Positions 27,209 to 36,791 of a stretch of 64,000 bases of DNA are shown here, piece by piece; position 1 is the first letter of the stretch; every line of letters starts with the position of its first letter. The stretch spans positions 186,001 through 250,000 of the forward strand of contig NZ_RKQJ01000003.1 of NCBI RefSeq assembly GCF_003814515.1. Reading direction: 5' to 3'. The translations under genes were made by a program, and so were the position numbers. The notes beneath the pieces were generated by a model. The model was not told the DNA's origin. It was given only the letters and a program-made list of their open reading frames with translations, and ran no database searches. The stretch comes from Salinicoccus roseus. Lineage in GTDB: Bacteria > Bacillota > Bacilli > Staphylococcales > Salinicoccaceae.

Positions 27209-27682
27209 ATGCAAGTGATTTCATTATCCCTATTCTGGACCATCGTCATCGACATCGCCGTCTGGTTCTTCTTCCATATGGCCATATCTGTCCTCTGCCT
27301 GAAGCTCCCGGCCGCAGTATTCCAGAACAACGCCTTCTGGTCCCGCATCTATCGGTGGGAGAAATCAGGCGAGATATGGCAGCAGCTGTTCCGGGTGAAG
27401 GCATGGAAAGGCAGACTGATCGATGGGGCCACCCTGTTCAAAAGGGGATATCAAAAGAAATCACTGCATGGCACGGGCAGGGAAGACCTCGAAACATTTG
27501 CCATGGAGACGAAACGGGCTGAGCTGACACATTGGCTGTCGATTGTGCCCGCTCCGCTGTTCTTCCTGTGGAACCCACCGCTCGTGGGCTGGCTGATGAT
27601 CGTATATGCGGTCGCCTTCAACCTGCCCCTCATCATCACACAAAGATACAACCGCGGAAGAATCAGAAGAATGCTGTCGTGA
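27209..27682 (+). CDS. crtO: Glycosyl-diaponeurosporenoate acyltransferase CrtO
   Basis: 157 residues, close to the usual length of about 165. Membrane protein that adds a fatty acyl group to the sugar of the pigment, the last step of staphyloxanthin synthesis. Seen: N-terminal membrane helix, the WSRIYRWEKSGEIWQ and WKGRLIDGATLFKRGY blocks, AELTHWLSI and a final helix pair. AGGAGG precedes the start. Its presence implies an acylated glycosyl carotenoid. Confidence 0.85.
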   Translation: MQVISLSLFWTIVIDIAVWFFFHMAISVLCLKLPAAVFQNNAFWSRIYRWEKSGEIWQQLFRVKAWKGRLIDGATLFKRGYQKKSLHGTGREDLETFAMETKRAELTHWLSIVPAPLFFLWNPPLVGWLMIVYAVAFNLPLIITQRYNRGRIRRMLS

Positions 27683-27736
27683 CTCGGGAGAGTTTTAGAA
27701 CCTTCCGGGTCCTTCATTTCAGAAAGAGGTGTATGC

Positions 27737-29254
27737 ATGACAAAGAAAGTGATCGTCATTGGTGCAGGTGTGGCAGGACTGGCAAGTGCCATCAGGCTGC
27801 AGCACGCCGGCTATCAGGTGGAGATCCATGAGAAGGATGCTACTCCGGGTGGAAAAATGAACCGGATCGAAAAGGATGGGTACCAGTTCGACCTTGGGCC
27901 GAGCATCGTCATGATGCCGGAACTGTACCGTGAAATATTCGAGCTTTGCGGACGAGACCCCAACGACTACATTCCAATGGAGAAGTTGGACCCCATGTAC
28001 CGGGTATACTTCAGCGACGCTCCGGATGCACCCATCGACATCTCCTCCGACCTGACCGAGTTGACCAGAATGATCGAGTCCATCAGCCCGGGGGATACGG
28101 AAGGCTTCCTCAACTATATGCATGATATCTATAAAGGATATATCTTCGCCCAGGATAATATCCTCGGACGGCCTTTCCACAAAAGAAGCGACTTCTATAA
28201 CCTTTCGATGTTGAGGAAGGCGCCGAAAGTGAAACTGGTGGGTACAGCGGACAACTTCATCGGAAGGTATATAAACAGCGAACGCCTGAAGCAGATCATG
28301 GGGTTCCAGACATTGTACATAGGCGTCTCCCCCTTCACCGGCCCGTCCTTCTATTCGATGATTCCGATGATCCAGTTCCTGTACGGGATATGGTTCATCA
28401 AAGGCGGCATGTATACGATGGCAACGGCCATGGAACGGTTGTTTGAGGAACTTGGCGGGGAAATCTTCTATGGAAGCGCAGTGCAGGAAATCTCCATCGA
28501 TGCCGGACAGGCGACCGGCATCAAGGTGGATGACAGGAAGATTGATGCCGACTATGTGGTCTGCAACGCCGATTTCCCGTATGCGATGAAAAACCTAGTG
28601 AAAAGCCCCCGCGCCAAAGGGAAATTCACCGACCGGAAGATTGACGGCATGAAGTATTCCTGTTCCGCCTTCCTCCTCTACCTGGGCATGGACCGGAAAT
28701 ATGAAGACGTCGAGCACATCCATAATTTCATCTTCAATGAGTCACTCGAGAAGAACATGCAGGACATCTTTAAAGGCAAAAAATTGGAGCATGCCTCCTT
28801 CTACGTCTATATCGCTTCGAAGCTCGATCCCACACTCGCACCGGAAGGAAAGGATGGACTATATATCCTGATGCCGGTGTCCGACCTCGGTATGGCGGAC
28901 TATGAGTGGAACGATGAGACGATCGAATACTACCGTACATACATTTTGGATACCTTGAAGCAGATACGCGGGTTTGAAAATGTCGAGCAGGAGATCGTTG
29001 CAGAGACACACTTCACACCACTCGATTTCGAGTCGAGGTTCAATGCATATAACGGTGCTGCTTTCGGGCTGCAGCCCACCCTTTCCCAAAGCATCCACAA
29101 GCGGCCGCAGAGCAAATCGCCGAGCTGTTCCAACTTGTATTTCACAGGCAGCAGCACACATCCGGGGGCAGGCGTCCCGATTGTACTGCTGTCCGCCCAA
29201 ATCGCTGCCCGGGAACTCATCCAGGACGACAAAGGCAGCCCATCCGCTGAATGA
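27737..29254 (+). CDS. crtN: 4,4'-diapophytoene desaturase CrtN
   Basis: 505 residues. FAD site VIGAGVAGLASAIRL; then NRIEKDGYQFDLGPSIVMMP, FQTLYIGVSPFTGPS, WFIKGGMYTMA and C-terminal YFTGSSTHPGAGVPIV, matching CrtN and clearly different from the CrtP paralogue upstream. Makes the yellow-orange diaponeurosporene from diapophytoene, whose synthase gene crtM is not in this cluster. GAGGTGTATGC precedes the start. Confidence 0.92.
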   Translation: MTKKVIVIGAGVAGLASAIRLQHAGYQVEIHEKDATPGGKMNRIEKDGYQFDLGPSIVMMPELYREIFELCGRDPNDYIPMEKLDPMYRVYFSDAPDAPIDISSDLTELTRMIESISPGDTEGFLNYMHDIYKGYIFAQDNILGRPFHKRSDFYNLSMLRKAPKVKLVGTADNFIGRYINSERLKQIMGFQTLYIGVSPFTGPSFYSMIPMIQFLYGIWFIKGGMYTMATAMERLFEELGGEIFYGSAVQEISIDAGQATGIKVDDRKIDADYVVCNADFPYAMKNLVKSPRAKGKFTDRKIDGMKYSCSAFLLYLGMDRKYEDVEHIHNFIFNESLEKNMQDIFKGKKLEHASFYVYIASKLDPTLAPEGKDGLYILMPVSDLGMADYEWNDETIEYYRTYILDTLKQIRGFENVEQEIVAETHFTPLDFESRFNAYNGAAFGLQPTLSQSIHKRPQSKSPSCSNLYFTGSSTHPGAGVPIVLLSAQIAARELIQDDKGSPSAE

Positions 29255-29274
29255 TATGAAAGGGGACGACGCTT

Positions 29275-30381
29275 ATGATGGTCAATCTTATACTGGGGCT
29301 TCTGGCGATTGTTGTCGGGACACTCATGTTCTGGTCCCTCCCCCGCCCGTCAGGCCGGGGGGAGGGTGCCGAATACCCTTTCGTATCCATCATCATTCCG
29401 GCCAGGAATGAAGCAGAAAGGATTTCCGCCCTGCTCAGATCCCTGCAGGAGCAGAATTTCAGATCATTTGAAGTCCTGGTCATCGACGATGACTCCACGG
29501 ATGAGACCGTTTCTGTCGCATCGGCTTTTGATGCCACAGTACTGCGTAATGAATCCAAGGAGGCCGGTGCGGGAAAATCGTCAGCCTGCTGGCACGGTGT
29601 CCAACATTCGAAAGGGAAATGGCTCCTTTTCCTCGATGCCGATACACGCTTCAGCACCCCCGACAGCCTTCAGGATCTGTTGGCGCTTTATCGACGGAAA
29701 GGGGCCCGGGGCATATTATCCCTGCAGCCTTTTCACCGCATCGAAGACATGTACGAGAACCTTTCAGCTATCTTCAACGTGATTGTTGTTGTAGGGATGA
29801 ATGTATTCACCGTCTGGGGGAAGCGCTTCAGACCTGCAGGGTCGTTCGGCCCCTGCATCCTGTCTGACAGGGAGGACTACCTTTCGACAGGCGGGCATAA
29901 GGGGATACAGGAAGCCATCATGGACGACTTGGCATTGGGACAGGCATATCTTGACCAAGACCTCCCCGTCCATTGTATAGGCGGCAAAGACGTCATATCC
30001 TTCCGCATGTATCCGGAAGGGTTCAGAAGCCTTGTCGAGGGCTGGTGCAAAAGTTTTGCGCTCGGTTCACAAGCGACCCACCCTGCCGTCATGCTGATGA
30101 CCATCATCTGGATTTCCGGCAGCTTCATAAGTACCGGGGCATTGGTTTCTTCACTCATCGCACTGGATGCCGTGCTGATTGCACTCACCGGAGTGGTGTA
30201 TCTCCTCTATGCCCTGCAAACGATGATATTCGCCCGAAGATGCGGCAACTTCAACAGGATTCTTTTCCTGTTCCACCCATTTCTGTTCACCTTTTTTGCC
30301 GGTATATTCGTATACTCCATCTTCCGGGTCCATGTACTGCGTTCGGTGAACTGGAAAGGACGGAAAATCAACGTCAAATAA
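29275..30381 (+). CDS. crtQ: Diaponeurosporenoate glycosyltransferase CrtQ
   Basis: 368 residues, GT2 family. N-terminal membrane helix, catalytic domain with VSIIIPARNEAERI, VIDDDSTDET, the DxD-type FLDADTRF, and two or three C-terminal helices. Transfers glucose to the carotenoid acid. Twenty bases after crtN, consistent with one operon. Confidence 0.85.
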   Translation: MMVNLILGLLAIVVGTLMFWSLPRPSGRGEGAEYPFVSIIIPARNEAERISALLRSLQEQNFRSFEVLVIDDDSTDETVSVASAFDATVLRNESKEAGAGKSSACWHGVQHSKGKWLLFLDADTRFSTPDSLQDLLALYRRKGARGILSLQPFHRIEDMYENLSAIFNVIVVVGMNVFTVWGKRFRPAGSFGPCILSDREDYLSTGGHKGIQEAIMDDLALGQAYLDQDLPVHCIGGKDVISFRMYPEGFRSLVEGWCKSFALGSQATHPAVMLMTIIWISGSFISTGALVSSLIALDAVLIALTGVVYLLYALQTMIFARRCGNFNRILFLFHPFLFTFFAGIFVYSIFRVHVLRSVNWKGRKINVK

Positions 30382-30403
30382 TGCTAGAAAAGCGAGGTCA
30401 GTC

Positions 30404-31282
30404 ATGCTCAAAACCATCTTTGCCAAATTACTGCGACTCCTTCCAAATAAAGCAGAAAAAAATCCAATGATTGATCAGCAGCCTGTAGAAAGCAAGAAGG
30501 ATATCATGGTGGAAACATCCATCGGCCCTACCGCAATAACGCTGTATTATCCATTGGAGGCAGAACAAAAAAAGCACCCCGTATACATCAATTTCCACGG
30601 TGGTGCCTTCATAATGAATGATAAGAATATGGATGACCCGTATTGCCGTTACCTCGCCAATGAGACGGGCTGCGTCGTCCTCAACATCGATTATGTGAAG
30701 GCGCCGGAGTATCCATTCCCGAAAGCGATCGAACAGAGCTATGACGTGTTTCAATGGATGGAGGGGCATGCGGAGGAGCTCGCCATCGATCCTAAAAAAG
30801 TGATGGTGGGCGGCCAAAGTTCAGGCGGCAACTTTGCAGCTGCATTCTGCCTCCTACTTGAGGAGAAATCGGAAAAGCAGCCGCTTCTCCAAGTTCTATC
30901 CTATCCGATGCTCGATTTCGTCACACCATATTCAGAAAAGCCCGAACCAAATAAGTTGCGCGCGAAATTCCCGCAGGCTGCACACTTTTTGAACATATGC
31001 TATGTGCCTGAAGAGGAAATGGCCAGGAATCCCCTCGCCTCCCCTGTCTTTGCCGATGTAGACGACCATTTGGCTCCTGCCCTCATCCTCATTGCCGAAC
31101 ATGACGCTTTCAGACCGGAAGCCGAGGTTTACGCTGAGAAATTAAAGGCTGCAGGTGTGAGCGTCCAGGATGTCCTTTTCAAAGACTGTCACCATGCATT
31201 TACACATCTCGGTCCAAAAGATAAAGCACAGGAGTCTTGGCAGTTGATTTCACAGAATATCAGAGAAGCTGTCGAGCGGTAA
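30404..31282 (+). CDS. Alpha/beta hydrolase of the hormone-sensitive-lipase type
   Basis: 292 residues. Oxyanion motif HGGAF, nucleophile GQSSGGN, catalytic Asp in AEHDAFRPEA and His in CHHAFTH. Carboxylesterase-like, cytosolic. Located 22 bases after crtQ and before the operon terminator, so co-transcribed with the pigment genes. It is not part of the known Staphylococcus aureus crt operon; action on acylated carotenoids is only a guess. Confidence 0.82.
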   Translation: MLKTIFAKLLRLLPNKAEKNPMIDQQPVESKKDIMVETSIGPTAITLYYPLEAEQKKHPVYINFHGGAFIMNDKNMDDPYCRYLANETGCVVLNIDYVKAPEYPFPKAIEQSYDVFQWMEGHAEELAIDPKKVMVGGQSSGGNFAAAFCLLLEEKSEKQPLLQVLSYPMLDFVTPYSEKPEPNKLRAKFPQAAHFLNICYVPEEEMARNPLASPVFADVDDHLAPALILIAEHDAFRPEAEVYAEKLKAAGVSVQDVLFKDCHHAFTHLGPKDKAQESWQLISQNIREAVER

Positions 31283-31379
31283 TAGAGCTTTCAACTTCTT
31301 CCATTAAAGAGATTCACTGGATTGATATTCCAATAAAATAAATGATGAAGCCATTGATAAACAATGACTTCATCTTCAT

Positions 31380-31421
31380 ACCTCCTAGCACTCTTACGAG
31401 TGTTTTATGGAGGTTTTTTAT
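31380..31421 (+). terminator. Terminator of the crt operon
   Basis: Nested hairpin: outer ACCTCC/GGAGGT, inner GCACTC/GAGTGT, followed by TTTTTTAT. Confidence 0.85.
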
Positions 31422-31507
31422 TGTAGTGTATATGACTGTCTCCTGCTCTTGCCTAAAGCAGCTTGAATAAGCAGGAACCTTCACTATTATTATTTATCAT
31501 TTATCCA

Positions 31508-32713
31508 TCATTCTTTAATATGATCTATGTAGATCAGGCCGTCAAATTGTTCCTGAGGCACCATTCTATAGTCGTAATATCCCGCCCAATAAACCGTATA
31601 CTGATTTTCTTCAATAAAATCGCTGGTGGCAAAATCGATAAATACATTTTTTTGGACGCGATTTCCGATATAGCCTTCCAAAGTCTCATCTGCTTCGCTT
31701 CTCGGGGTTGCATAATCCTCAGGCAGGAGTTCATAATTGTCGGCTTCATTATGAAATAGACCTACATTGTAAACACTATGTTCACTCTCTCGAAGCAATG
31801 CCCCAAGTGATTCAACACGCTCATTCATTTTGTCTTCGACGTATGTCTCATTCGTATATTCTATGGATGTCACATCATAATTCGAATGGAGGTTTGCCAC
31901 CCACACGATAGCTTTATCATTACTCTCCATCTGCTCAAGCACCTTTTCCGACATGCCGATTTCCCGATAATCGTTGTAACTGGCGGCCCCGTCCTCAAAG
32001 CTGATCTTTGAATAGTACTTTTCAATATTATCCTGTCTTGAAAGGATATAGTTTTTTGTTTCTGAAGTTAAATCCCCAAAGAAAGACTGGCTTGTAATAT
32101 CTTCATATATATCTGTAGGCCGTTCGAAATATCCCACTTTTTTGCCTTGATGCACACCTTTAGAAAACCAGTCGCGTAGAGCGAACTCCGAACGCTTAAA
32201 TTCTTCTGCAAGCTCAAGGTCGTATTCAGAAATTTCATCCACGATGTTTTTTTCTAGCACGGAGATCGAGGTAGACCTGTTATCTGTAAAATTAGGTGAC
32301 CAGTCCATGGGCAATGCTCTGATGCCCTCAGTTTTTCCATCCCAATATTTTTCAAACATTTCTTGTTGATATAGATGATTGACGCCTTCAATAATCGGCA
32401 AACCGCTCTCTTTATAATAGTTGAATTCTGAATCACCCGTCTCCAAAAATAACTTATTGAAGCCATGTTCCTCTGCTAAGTAATCTATGAGATCTACTTT
32501 TTGTTTCGCGATTTCAGATGACCAATGCGTACTTTCACCGAGTATGACAATGTCATGTTCCCCTAAGATGTCTCCGATATCCTCAATGTCATTATCCAAT
32601 TCATAGTAATCGGCAGAACTATCTTTGGGCTCTTCGGCATCACTACTACATCCAATCAATATTGATGTAGTGACCAGTAAAGAACCCATTGCTTTTAAGA
32701 ACCCCTTCTTCAT
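31508..32713 (-). CDS. Lipoprotein of the erythromycin-esterase-like family
   Basis: 401 residues with a lipoprotein signal ending ILIGC at residue 22, so anchored outside the membrane. Body has IVILGESTHWSSE near the start and AIVWVANLHSNYD later, the GE-x-TH and A-N/H-H-x blocks of the erythromycin esterase/ChaN-like fold. Substrate unknown; macrolide hydrolysis is not implied. No obvious partner genes. Confidence 0.75.
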   Translation of the reverse strand: MKKGFLKAMGSLLVTTSILIGCSSDAEEPKDSSADYYELDNDIEDIGDILGEHDIVILGESTHWSSEIAKQKVDLIDYLAEEHGFNKLFLETGDSEFNYYKESGLPIIEGVNHLYQQEMFEKYWDGKTEGIRALPMDWSPNFTDNRSTSISVLEKNIVDEISEYDLELAEEFKRSEFALRDWFSKGVHQGKKVGYFERPTDIYEDITSQSFFGDLTSETKNYILSRQDNIEKYYSKISFEDGAASYNDYREIGMSEKVLEQMESNDKAIVWVANLHSNYDVTSIEYTNETYVEDKMNERVESLGALLRESEHSVYNVGLFHNEADNYELLPEDYATPRSEADETLEGYIGNRVQKNVFIDFATSDFIEENQYTVYWAGYYDYRMVPQEQFDGLIYIDHIKE

Positions 32714-32772
32714 TTGATAAACCCCTTTGATGATTTAGTACTATATGAGTATCCTGATCAATTTACTGCCAT

Positions 32773-32886
32773 TCAATTCATCGGAAAGTTCTTTATGAAC
32801 TCCATGAAACCGAAATAACCAAGCAGACCCAAACCAAGACCAACAACAATAATAATAATGATGAGATACTTAGATCTATTATCCAT
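32773..32886 (-). CDS. Small membrane peptide, 37 residues
   Basis: ATG at 32886 with AAGGGGTGA 4-5 bases upstream. MDNRSK, then a hydrophobic helix LIIIIIVVGLGLGLLGYFGF, then a short polar tail ending FPMN. Codons are clean and the ribosome site strong, so likely expressed. Too short to assign; resembles small single-helix membrane proteins in general form only. Confidence 0.55.
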   Translation of the reverse strand: MDNRSKYLIIIIIVVGLGLGLLGYFGFMEFIKNFPMN

Positions 32887-33056
32887 TATTTCACCCCTTA
32901 AGTTTTCAACATGCTAAAAATTATACCGGAGTATATGGATTGTTCTCTCTCTTCAAATATTACTTGAAAAAGTGGCGCGTTGAAAAAATTATCGTGTGCA
33001 CCGCAAGCACTCTAATATTCATATCAGGAAATGAACGGAGCAGCTTTGGTTTTTCT

Positions 33057-33344
33057 TTACACACCAAATATTAGTGTGGCAAAAATATTGTAGGCGATTG
33101 GAAACAAAAATAAAATGATATTAGAAATAATGCCAATTCTTGATATTTGATCCTTTCGATATCTATATCCCACAACTCCAACAACTGCGCCTATAGGGCA
33201 TAGAAATAGTGGCAGAATCAGAGGTAAGCCTTGGATTTTTTCATTTGGCACAATTTCGAGAAAGAAGTTCAAAATGAGTATTGATAAGATGAGCGGGATT
33301 AACACAGACACAACCCCAAAAATGCTCACTATCCCATTCTTCAT
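33057..33344 (-). CDS. Small membrane protein, hypothetical
   Basis: 95 residues, three predicted membrane helices (about 8-30, 40-60, 70-92) with a basic loop YRYRKDQ. Good ribosome site (GGGGGAG). Not recognised. Confidence 0.6.
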   Translation of the reverse strand: MKNGIVSIFGVVSVLIPLILSILILNFFLEIVPNEKIQGLPLILPLFLCPIGAVVGVVGYRYRKDQISRIGIISNIILFLFPIAYNIFATLIFGV

Positions 33345-33418
33345 TAAAACTCCCCCCCACTTTATCCAGCATTTAATTCAAATCGAAGATTATATCTACC
33401 TGGTCCAAAGCACCTATT

Positions 33419-34389
33419 CTATCTGATATAGAAATTGCTGTAGAGCTCCTCACCAAATGGGTGGACCTGCTCATGAGTTCTGTAAGAAGAGAAATTGAGG
33501 TACTTCCCATTCATGAAGAAAGGCAACGTGGTGAAGACGTCAAATTCATACTGGTTTCCATTGATGAAGGCTTCATAGATATCCTCATACTCCTCCATGA
33601 AATAGTCCCTGGAAATGATCATGGATGGCCGGTACGCGTGTCCTTCTACTTCAATCTTATCCTTGAAGCGCACGGCAATGACTTTATCATTACTTGTCTC
33701 CGATAAATAGGCCCTCCCTGTATAGATCATCACCTTTTCCTTATCCAGCATGTCTTCATAGAACACATTGCTGCGGATATTTCAAACATTTCCCTGATGG
33801 GGATGTCACCGCCTGCACTTTGATTGATCACTCTGAAGTCCGGGTCATCTGCAAAGAGTTCGGCATGTTGTTGGAGCGTCCTCAGCCTGTGGACAACTCC
33901 CTTCTTCTCTCTGGACTCCCCTTCTTTCTTAACCTCCGGCATCAGAAGCGTTTTTCTGCGCTGCTTCTGGTCAACAGCCTTTTGCTTCAGTGGAGTGAGG
34001 GGGACAAACCCATTCACTCTGGATATTCCTGAAATAGTTCTGCCGCTGTCGAAGTGTTCTGCATAGCTTTCTTCAGGCCTTTCCTTCCTGTCCTCCACTT
34101 TATTATCCGGATGATGACGGCAATGTTTTGAATGTAGGTTGACCACTCTTGACTGATTTACAAATGTCGGCTGATTGACATGCGTTTCTTTAATTGAACG
34201 GCAAGTGATTGGTGCATCGCACCCTTTAGTTGCACATGTAAAATGACGATTACTTTTGACTTTATCAGGATAGAGGGACTTCGCCATCAGCGGCGTCACT
34301 TTCAAATTATCCTCGCCCCTTAGGGAGGTCAGATATTCTATTGCCTCCTCATCTGTAGGTATTGCCAACCGTATAAGACCACTGTCCAT
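33419..34389 (-). pseudogene. Hypothetical cysteine/histidine-containing protein, frameshifted
   Basis: Two overlapping frames (34389-33730 and 33766-33419) read as one protein of about 320 residues if one base is added near 33760. The first part has a possible zinc site: FTCATKGCDAPITCR and HSKHCRHHP around residues 50-90. The second ends in a compact alpha/beta-looking domain (VIAVRFKDKIEVEGHAYRPS). Family unknown. A missing base or a sequence error are both possible. Confidence 0.6.
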
Positions 34390-34415
34390 GCTATATCACC
34401 TCGTTGTAATGAAAA

Positions 34416-34703
34416 TCATTTTTCAGGCTTCAATATGGTCATCTGGATCATGCCTCCGCCCATGGAGTCATTCCGCTCGATTAGAATATAAGTCTGATCG
34501 TCGACCAGGAATCTTCCTTTTCCTTGATATTCTACACTTCTTCCCTCTTTAACCAGCTCATGCTTTACCGCTTCCACATACTTCGACTGGTCGGTATACC
34601 GCTCCTCCAGATCCAGAACAATCTGCCCCTTCCTATATCCCATCAGTCGGTTATAGCCAAAGAGGACAAGACCAAAAATGAGCAGGAAAACTATCAACTC
34701 CAT
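34416..34703 (-). CDS. Membrane-anchored small protein, hypothetical
   Basis: 95 residues: one N-terminal membrane helix (MELIVFLLIFGLVLFGY), then a cytosolic-looking domain with YILIERNDSMGGGMIQM. GAGGGGT-type site upstream. Just downstream of the DUF5694-like gene, same strand. Confidence 0.6.
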   Translation of the reverse strand: MELIVFLLIFGLVLFGYNRLMGYRKGQIVLDLEERYTDQSKYVEAVKHELVKEGRSVEYQGKGRFLVDDQTYILIERNDSMGGGMIQMTILKPEK

Positions 34704-34717
34704 TTGAACCCCTCCTG

Positions 34718-35434
34718 TTAAAATCCATTGAAAGAGACAACTTCCACTTCTCCAGACTCCGTCAGAAACTGTTTCAGAAGGTGGAGATGTGCGGCGCCTA
34801 TATAAAGCAGTACCCTATCATGGCCGCCCTCGACCAGTTCCATGACATTCTTATAGATGATCAGGTTGCGCTGATACCACCATCGCATCCAGTCTATGCC
34901 TACATACTCCGTCCCCACACCAATTTGTGCCAACTTCATATAAGCCTGGTGATTTTCACGGATGTTCTCTTCGTCATTGATCAGCCTAAGGTTCTCTATG
35001 ATTGTATTGTCATCTTCAATGCGATCACTTTCCACGAACATGTTATAGACCGCTTCATATGTATCCGGCTGATGGACTTTTGCCCACTCGACCACATCGC
35101 CCATACCTCTGTTGCCCACCGAATCCATCCAGTCCACGGCATTGATTTCAGCCAATCCCAATCGTTCCCCCAACTGATACATGACTTGATGGACTTCATT
35201 GGCTTCAAGTGAAAATGTCCCGGACAAATATGATCTGTACTCATCATTCAGATGCTTTTGCTTATCCTTGGTGATTTCCACCGCCAGGGCAGTCGGTTTG
35301 AAGCGAGCGAGTATATCTGTCAGTGCCTGTATCTGATCCTGGTCGTTCTCTTCGTCAAAAGTATCTTCGTGGCTCACCATATCGAGTTTTGATGCGAAGT
35401 GATAGGTGCCCACCAATAGGACTTTTGGTTTCAT
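34718..35434 (-). CDS. DUF5694-like protein of the TraB/Tiki/ChaN clan
   Basis: 238 residues starting MKPKVLLVGTYHFAS, with LAVEITKD, NAVDWMDS and LLYIGAAHLHLLKQFL: the GTYHF start and late GxxH block typical of this putative metallohydrolase clan. No signal peptide. Function unknown. It shares a distant fold with the lipoprotein at 31508. Confidence 0.65.
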   Translation of the reverse strand: MKPKVLLVGTYHFASKLDMVSHEDTFDEENDQDQIQALTDILARFKPTALAVEITKDKQKHLNDEYRSYLSGTFSLEANEVHQVMYQLGERLGLAEINAVDWMDSVGNRGMGDVVEWAKVHQPDTYEAVYNMFVESDRIEDDNTIIENLRLINDEENIRENHQAYMKLAQIGVGTEYVGIDWMRWWYQRNLIIYKNVMELVEGGHDRVLLYIGAAHLHLLKQFLTESGEVEVVSFNGF

Positions 35435-35491
35435 ATGGATGCTCCAATCCGCATGGATTTTTAAGGATGACCCCTTCTCTTCAGTCCATCC

Positions 35492-36736
35492 CTAATTATA
35501 TTTTGCCTCAAGTGATTCAAAGACTTCCCTCATGCCGTCTCCATCGACCTGATGTTCTGTGATTTCCTCCCAGGTAAACACTTTGCCTGCGACAAATACG
35601 GTATCGATGTCGAGTATGTTTTGCAGGCACTCGATGGGATTATTGTTGAGCAAAATATACCCTTCATCTTCACCAATCACTTTCTTTGCTTCAATGGTCG
35701 CCTTCTTAAGTATTTCAAAGTTGTCGAGACTAAAGTCCCTGAACGCATTCAGCTCTTCAACCATGCTGAGACCAGGATATACCCATGTGCCTGCCGGGGC
35801 GTCGGTACCGATATATACTTCCCCGCCCATTTCGAGGTACTTTTCGGTGATCCGCTTCACCTGCTCATGCTCCCATTTCTGGCGTTTCCGGAACTCCTTA
35901 CTAATCTGATCATCGATAGAACGGAACTGTGCATCAATGGATAACATTTCATCCGACCCCAACAGTTTCATCTGACGGGAGGCATCTAGTTCAGGCGGGT
36001 TGAATACCCGCCCCTCAGCCAAATGACGATACAGCGTCAATGTCGGTCCAATCTTCACTCCTTTATCCATCAGATAAAGCAGCAGATCTTTCAATTTGTC
36101 CTCATCCATAGGTTTTCCAGCGATGGCAGCGAAATCTTCATCTGAAAGCTGCGTATGGTAGCCGGGGAACAGGTGCTGGATGATGCTCGATGCATGTTCG
36201 AGCCACTTCACTCCGTACTCTGCCGCCTTCATAGCGTCGATGGACTTCGTGTGCAGCAGATCGGCTGCAACCTCCAACCCGAGTGCCTCCCCCTTTTCGA
36301 CCACTGCTTCTAGAACATCCGCCTGAATATTCCCGTAGACTTTAATGAACTTCGCCCCCTGAGCATGGAGTTCTTCAACAGCCTCAACAGCTGTACCCCT
36401 ATCATTGGTGGACACGGTGCCATAGGACGTCGGGCCCCATAGACCTGGGTCCCCATCGATGAAACGGTATGTTGCGTATGTATTTGGAGCCACATCATCG
36501 ACCACCTGGATGAGTTCATAGTTGCCTCCTGTATTACGGACAGAAGTGACACCGCTGGCCAAATAGTGTTTCGCACTGAGCGGCGAAATATGGGTATGCA
36601 TGTCGACCAGCCCGGGCATCATGTACTTGCCTGCCCCATCAATCACTGCATCGGTTCCTGACGGAATTTCGACATCCCTCACTTCAATCTTTCCCTGCTC
36701 AAGATCAATCCAGTTGACACTGTTTATTTTGATCAT
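35492..36736 (-). CDS. Amidohydrolase-family protein (imidazolonepropionase-like)
   Basis: About 414 residues. Metal motif MPGLVDMHTHISP, SGVTSVRNTGG, FIKVYGN (carbamylated Lys position), AADLLHTKS, EHASS and GTDAPAGTWVYPG. These mark a cytosolic binuclear amidohydrolase acting on cyclic amides or dipeptide-like substrates. Start at ATG 36736, eight bases after GGGAG; an upstream GTG is less likely. Confidence 0.8.
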   Translation of the reverse strand: MIKINSVNWIDLEQGKIEVRDVEIPSGTDAVIDGAGKYMMPGLVDMHTHISPLSAKHYLASGVTSVRNTGGNYELIQVVDDVAPNTYATYRFIDGDPGLWGPTSYGTVSTNDRGTAVEAVEELHAQGAKFIKVYGNIQADVLEAVVEKGEALGLEVAADLLHTKSIDAMKAAEYGVKWLEHASSIIQHLFPGYHTQLSDEDFAAIAGKPMDEDKLKDLLLYLMDKGVKIGPTLTLYRHLAEGRVFNPPELDASRQMKLLGSDEMLSIDAQFRSIDDQISKEFRKRQKWEHEQVKRITEKYLEMGGEVYIGTDAPAGTWVYPGLSMVEELNAFRDFSLDNFEILKKATIEAKKVIGEDEGYILLNNNPIECLQNILDIDTVFVAGKVFTWEEITEHQVDGDGMREVFESLEAKYN

Positions 36737-36791
36737 CACCACTGCTCCCTACCGTTTAAATATTCTTCAAGCATCGCATCCTGACCGATTT

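Noticed and set aside
31508-32713. Macrolide resistance gene
   Set aside because: It is a lipoprotein of the wider erythromycin-esterase-like fold; family membership does not show macrolide hydrolysis.
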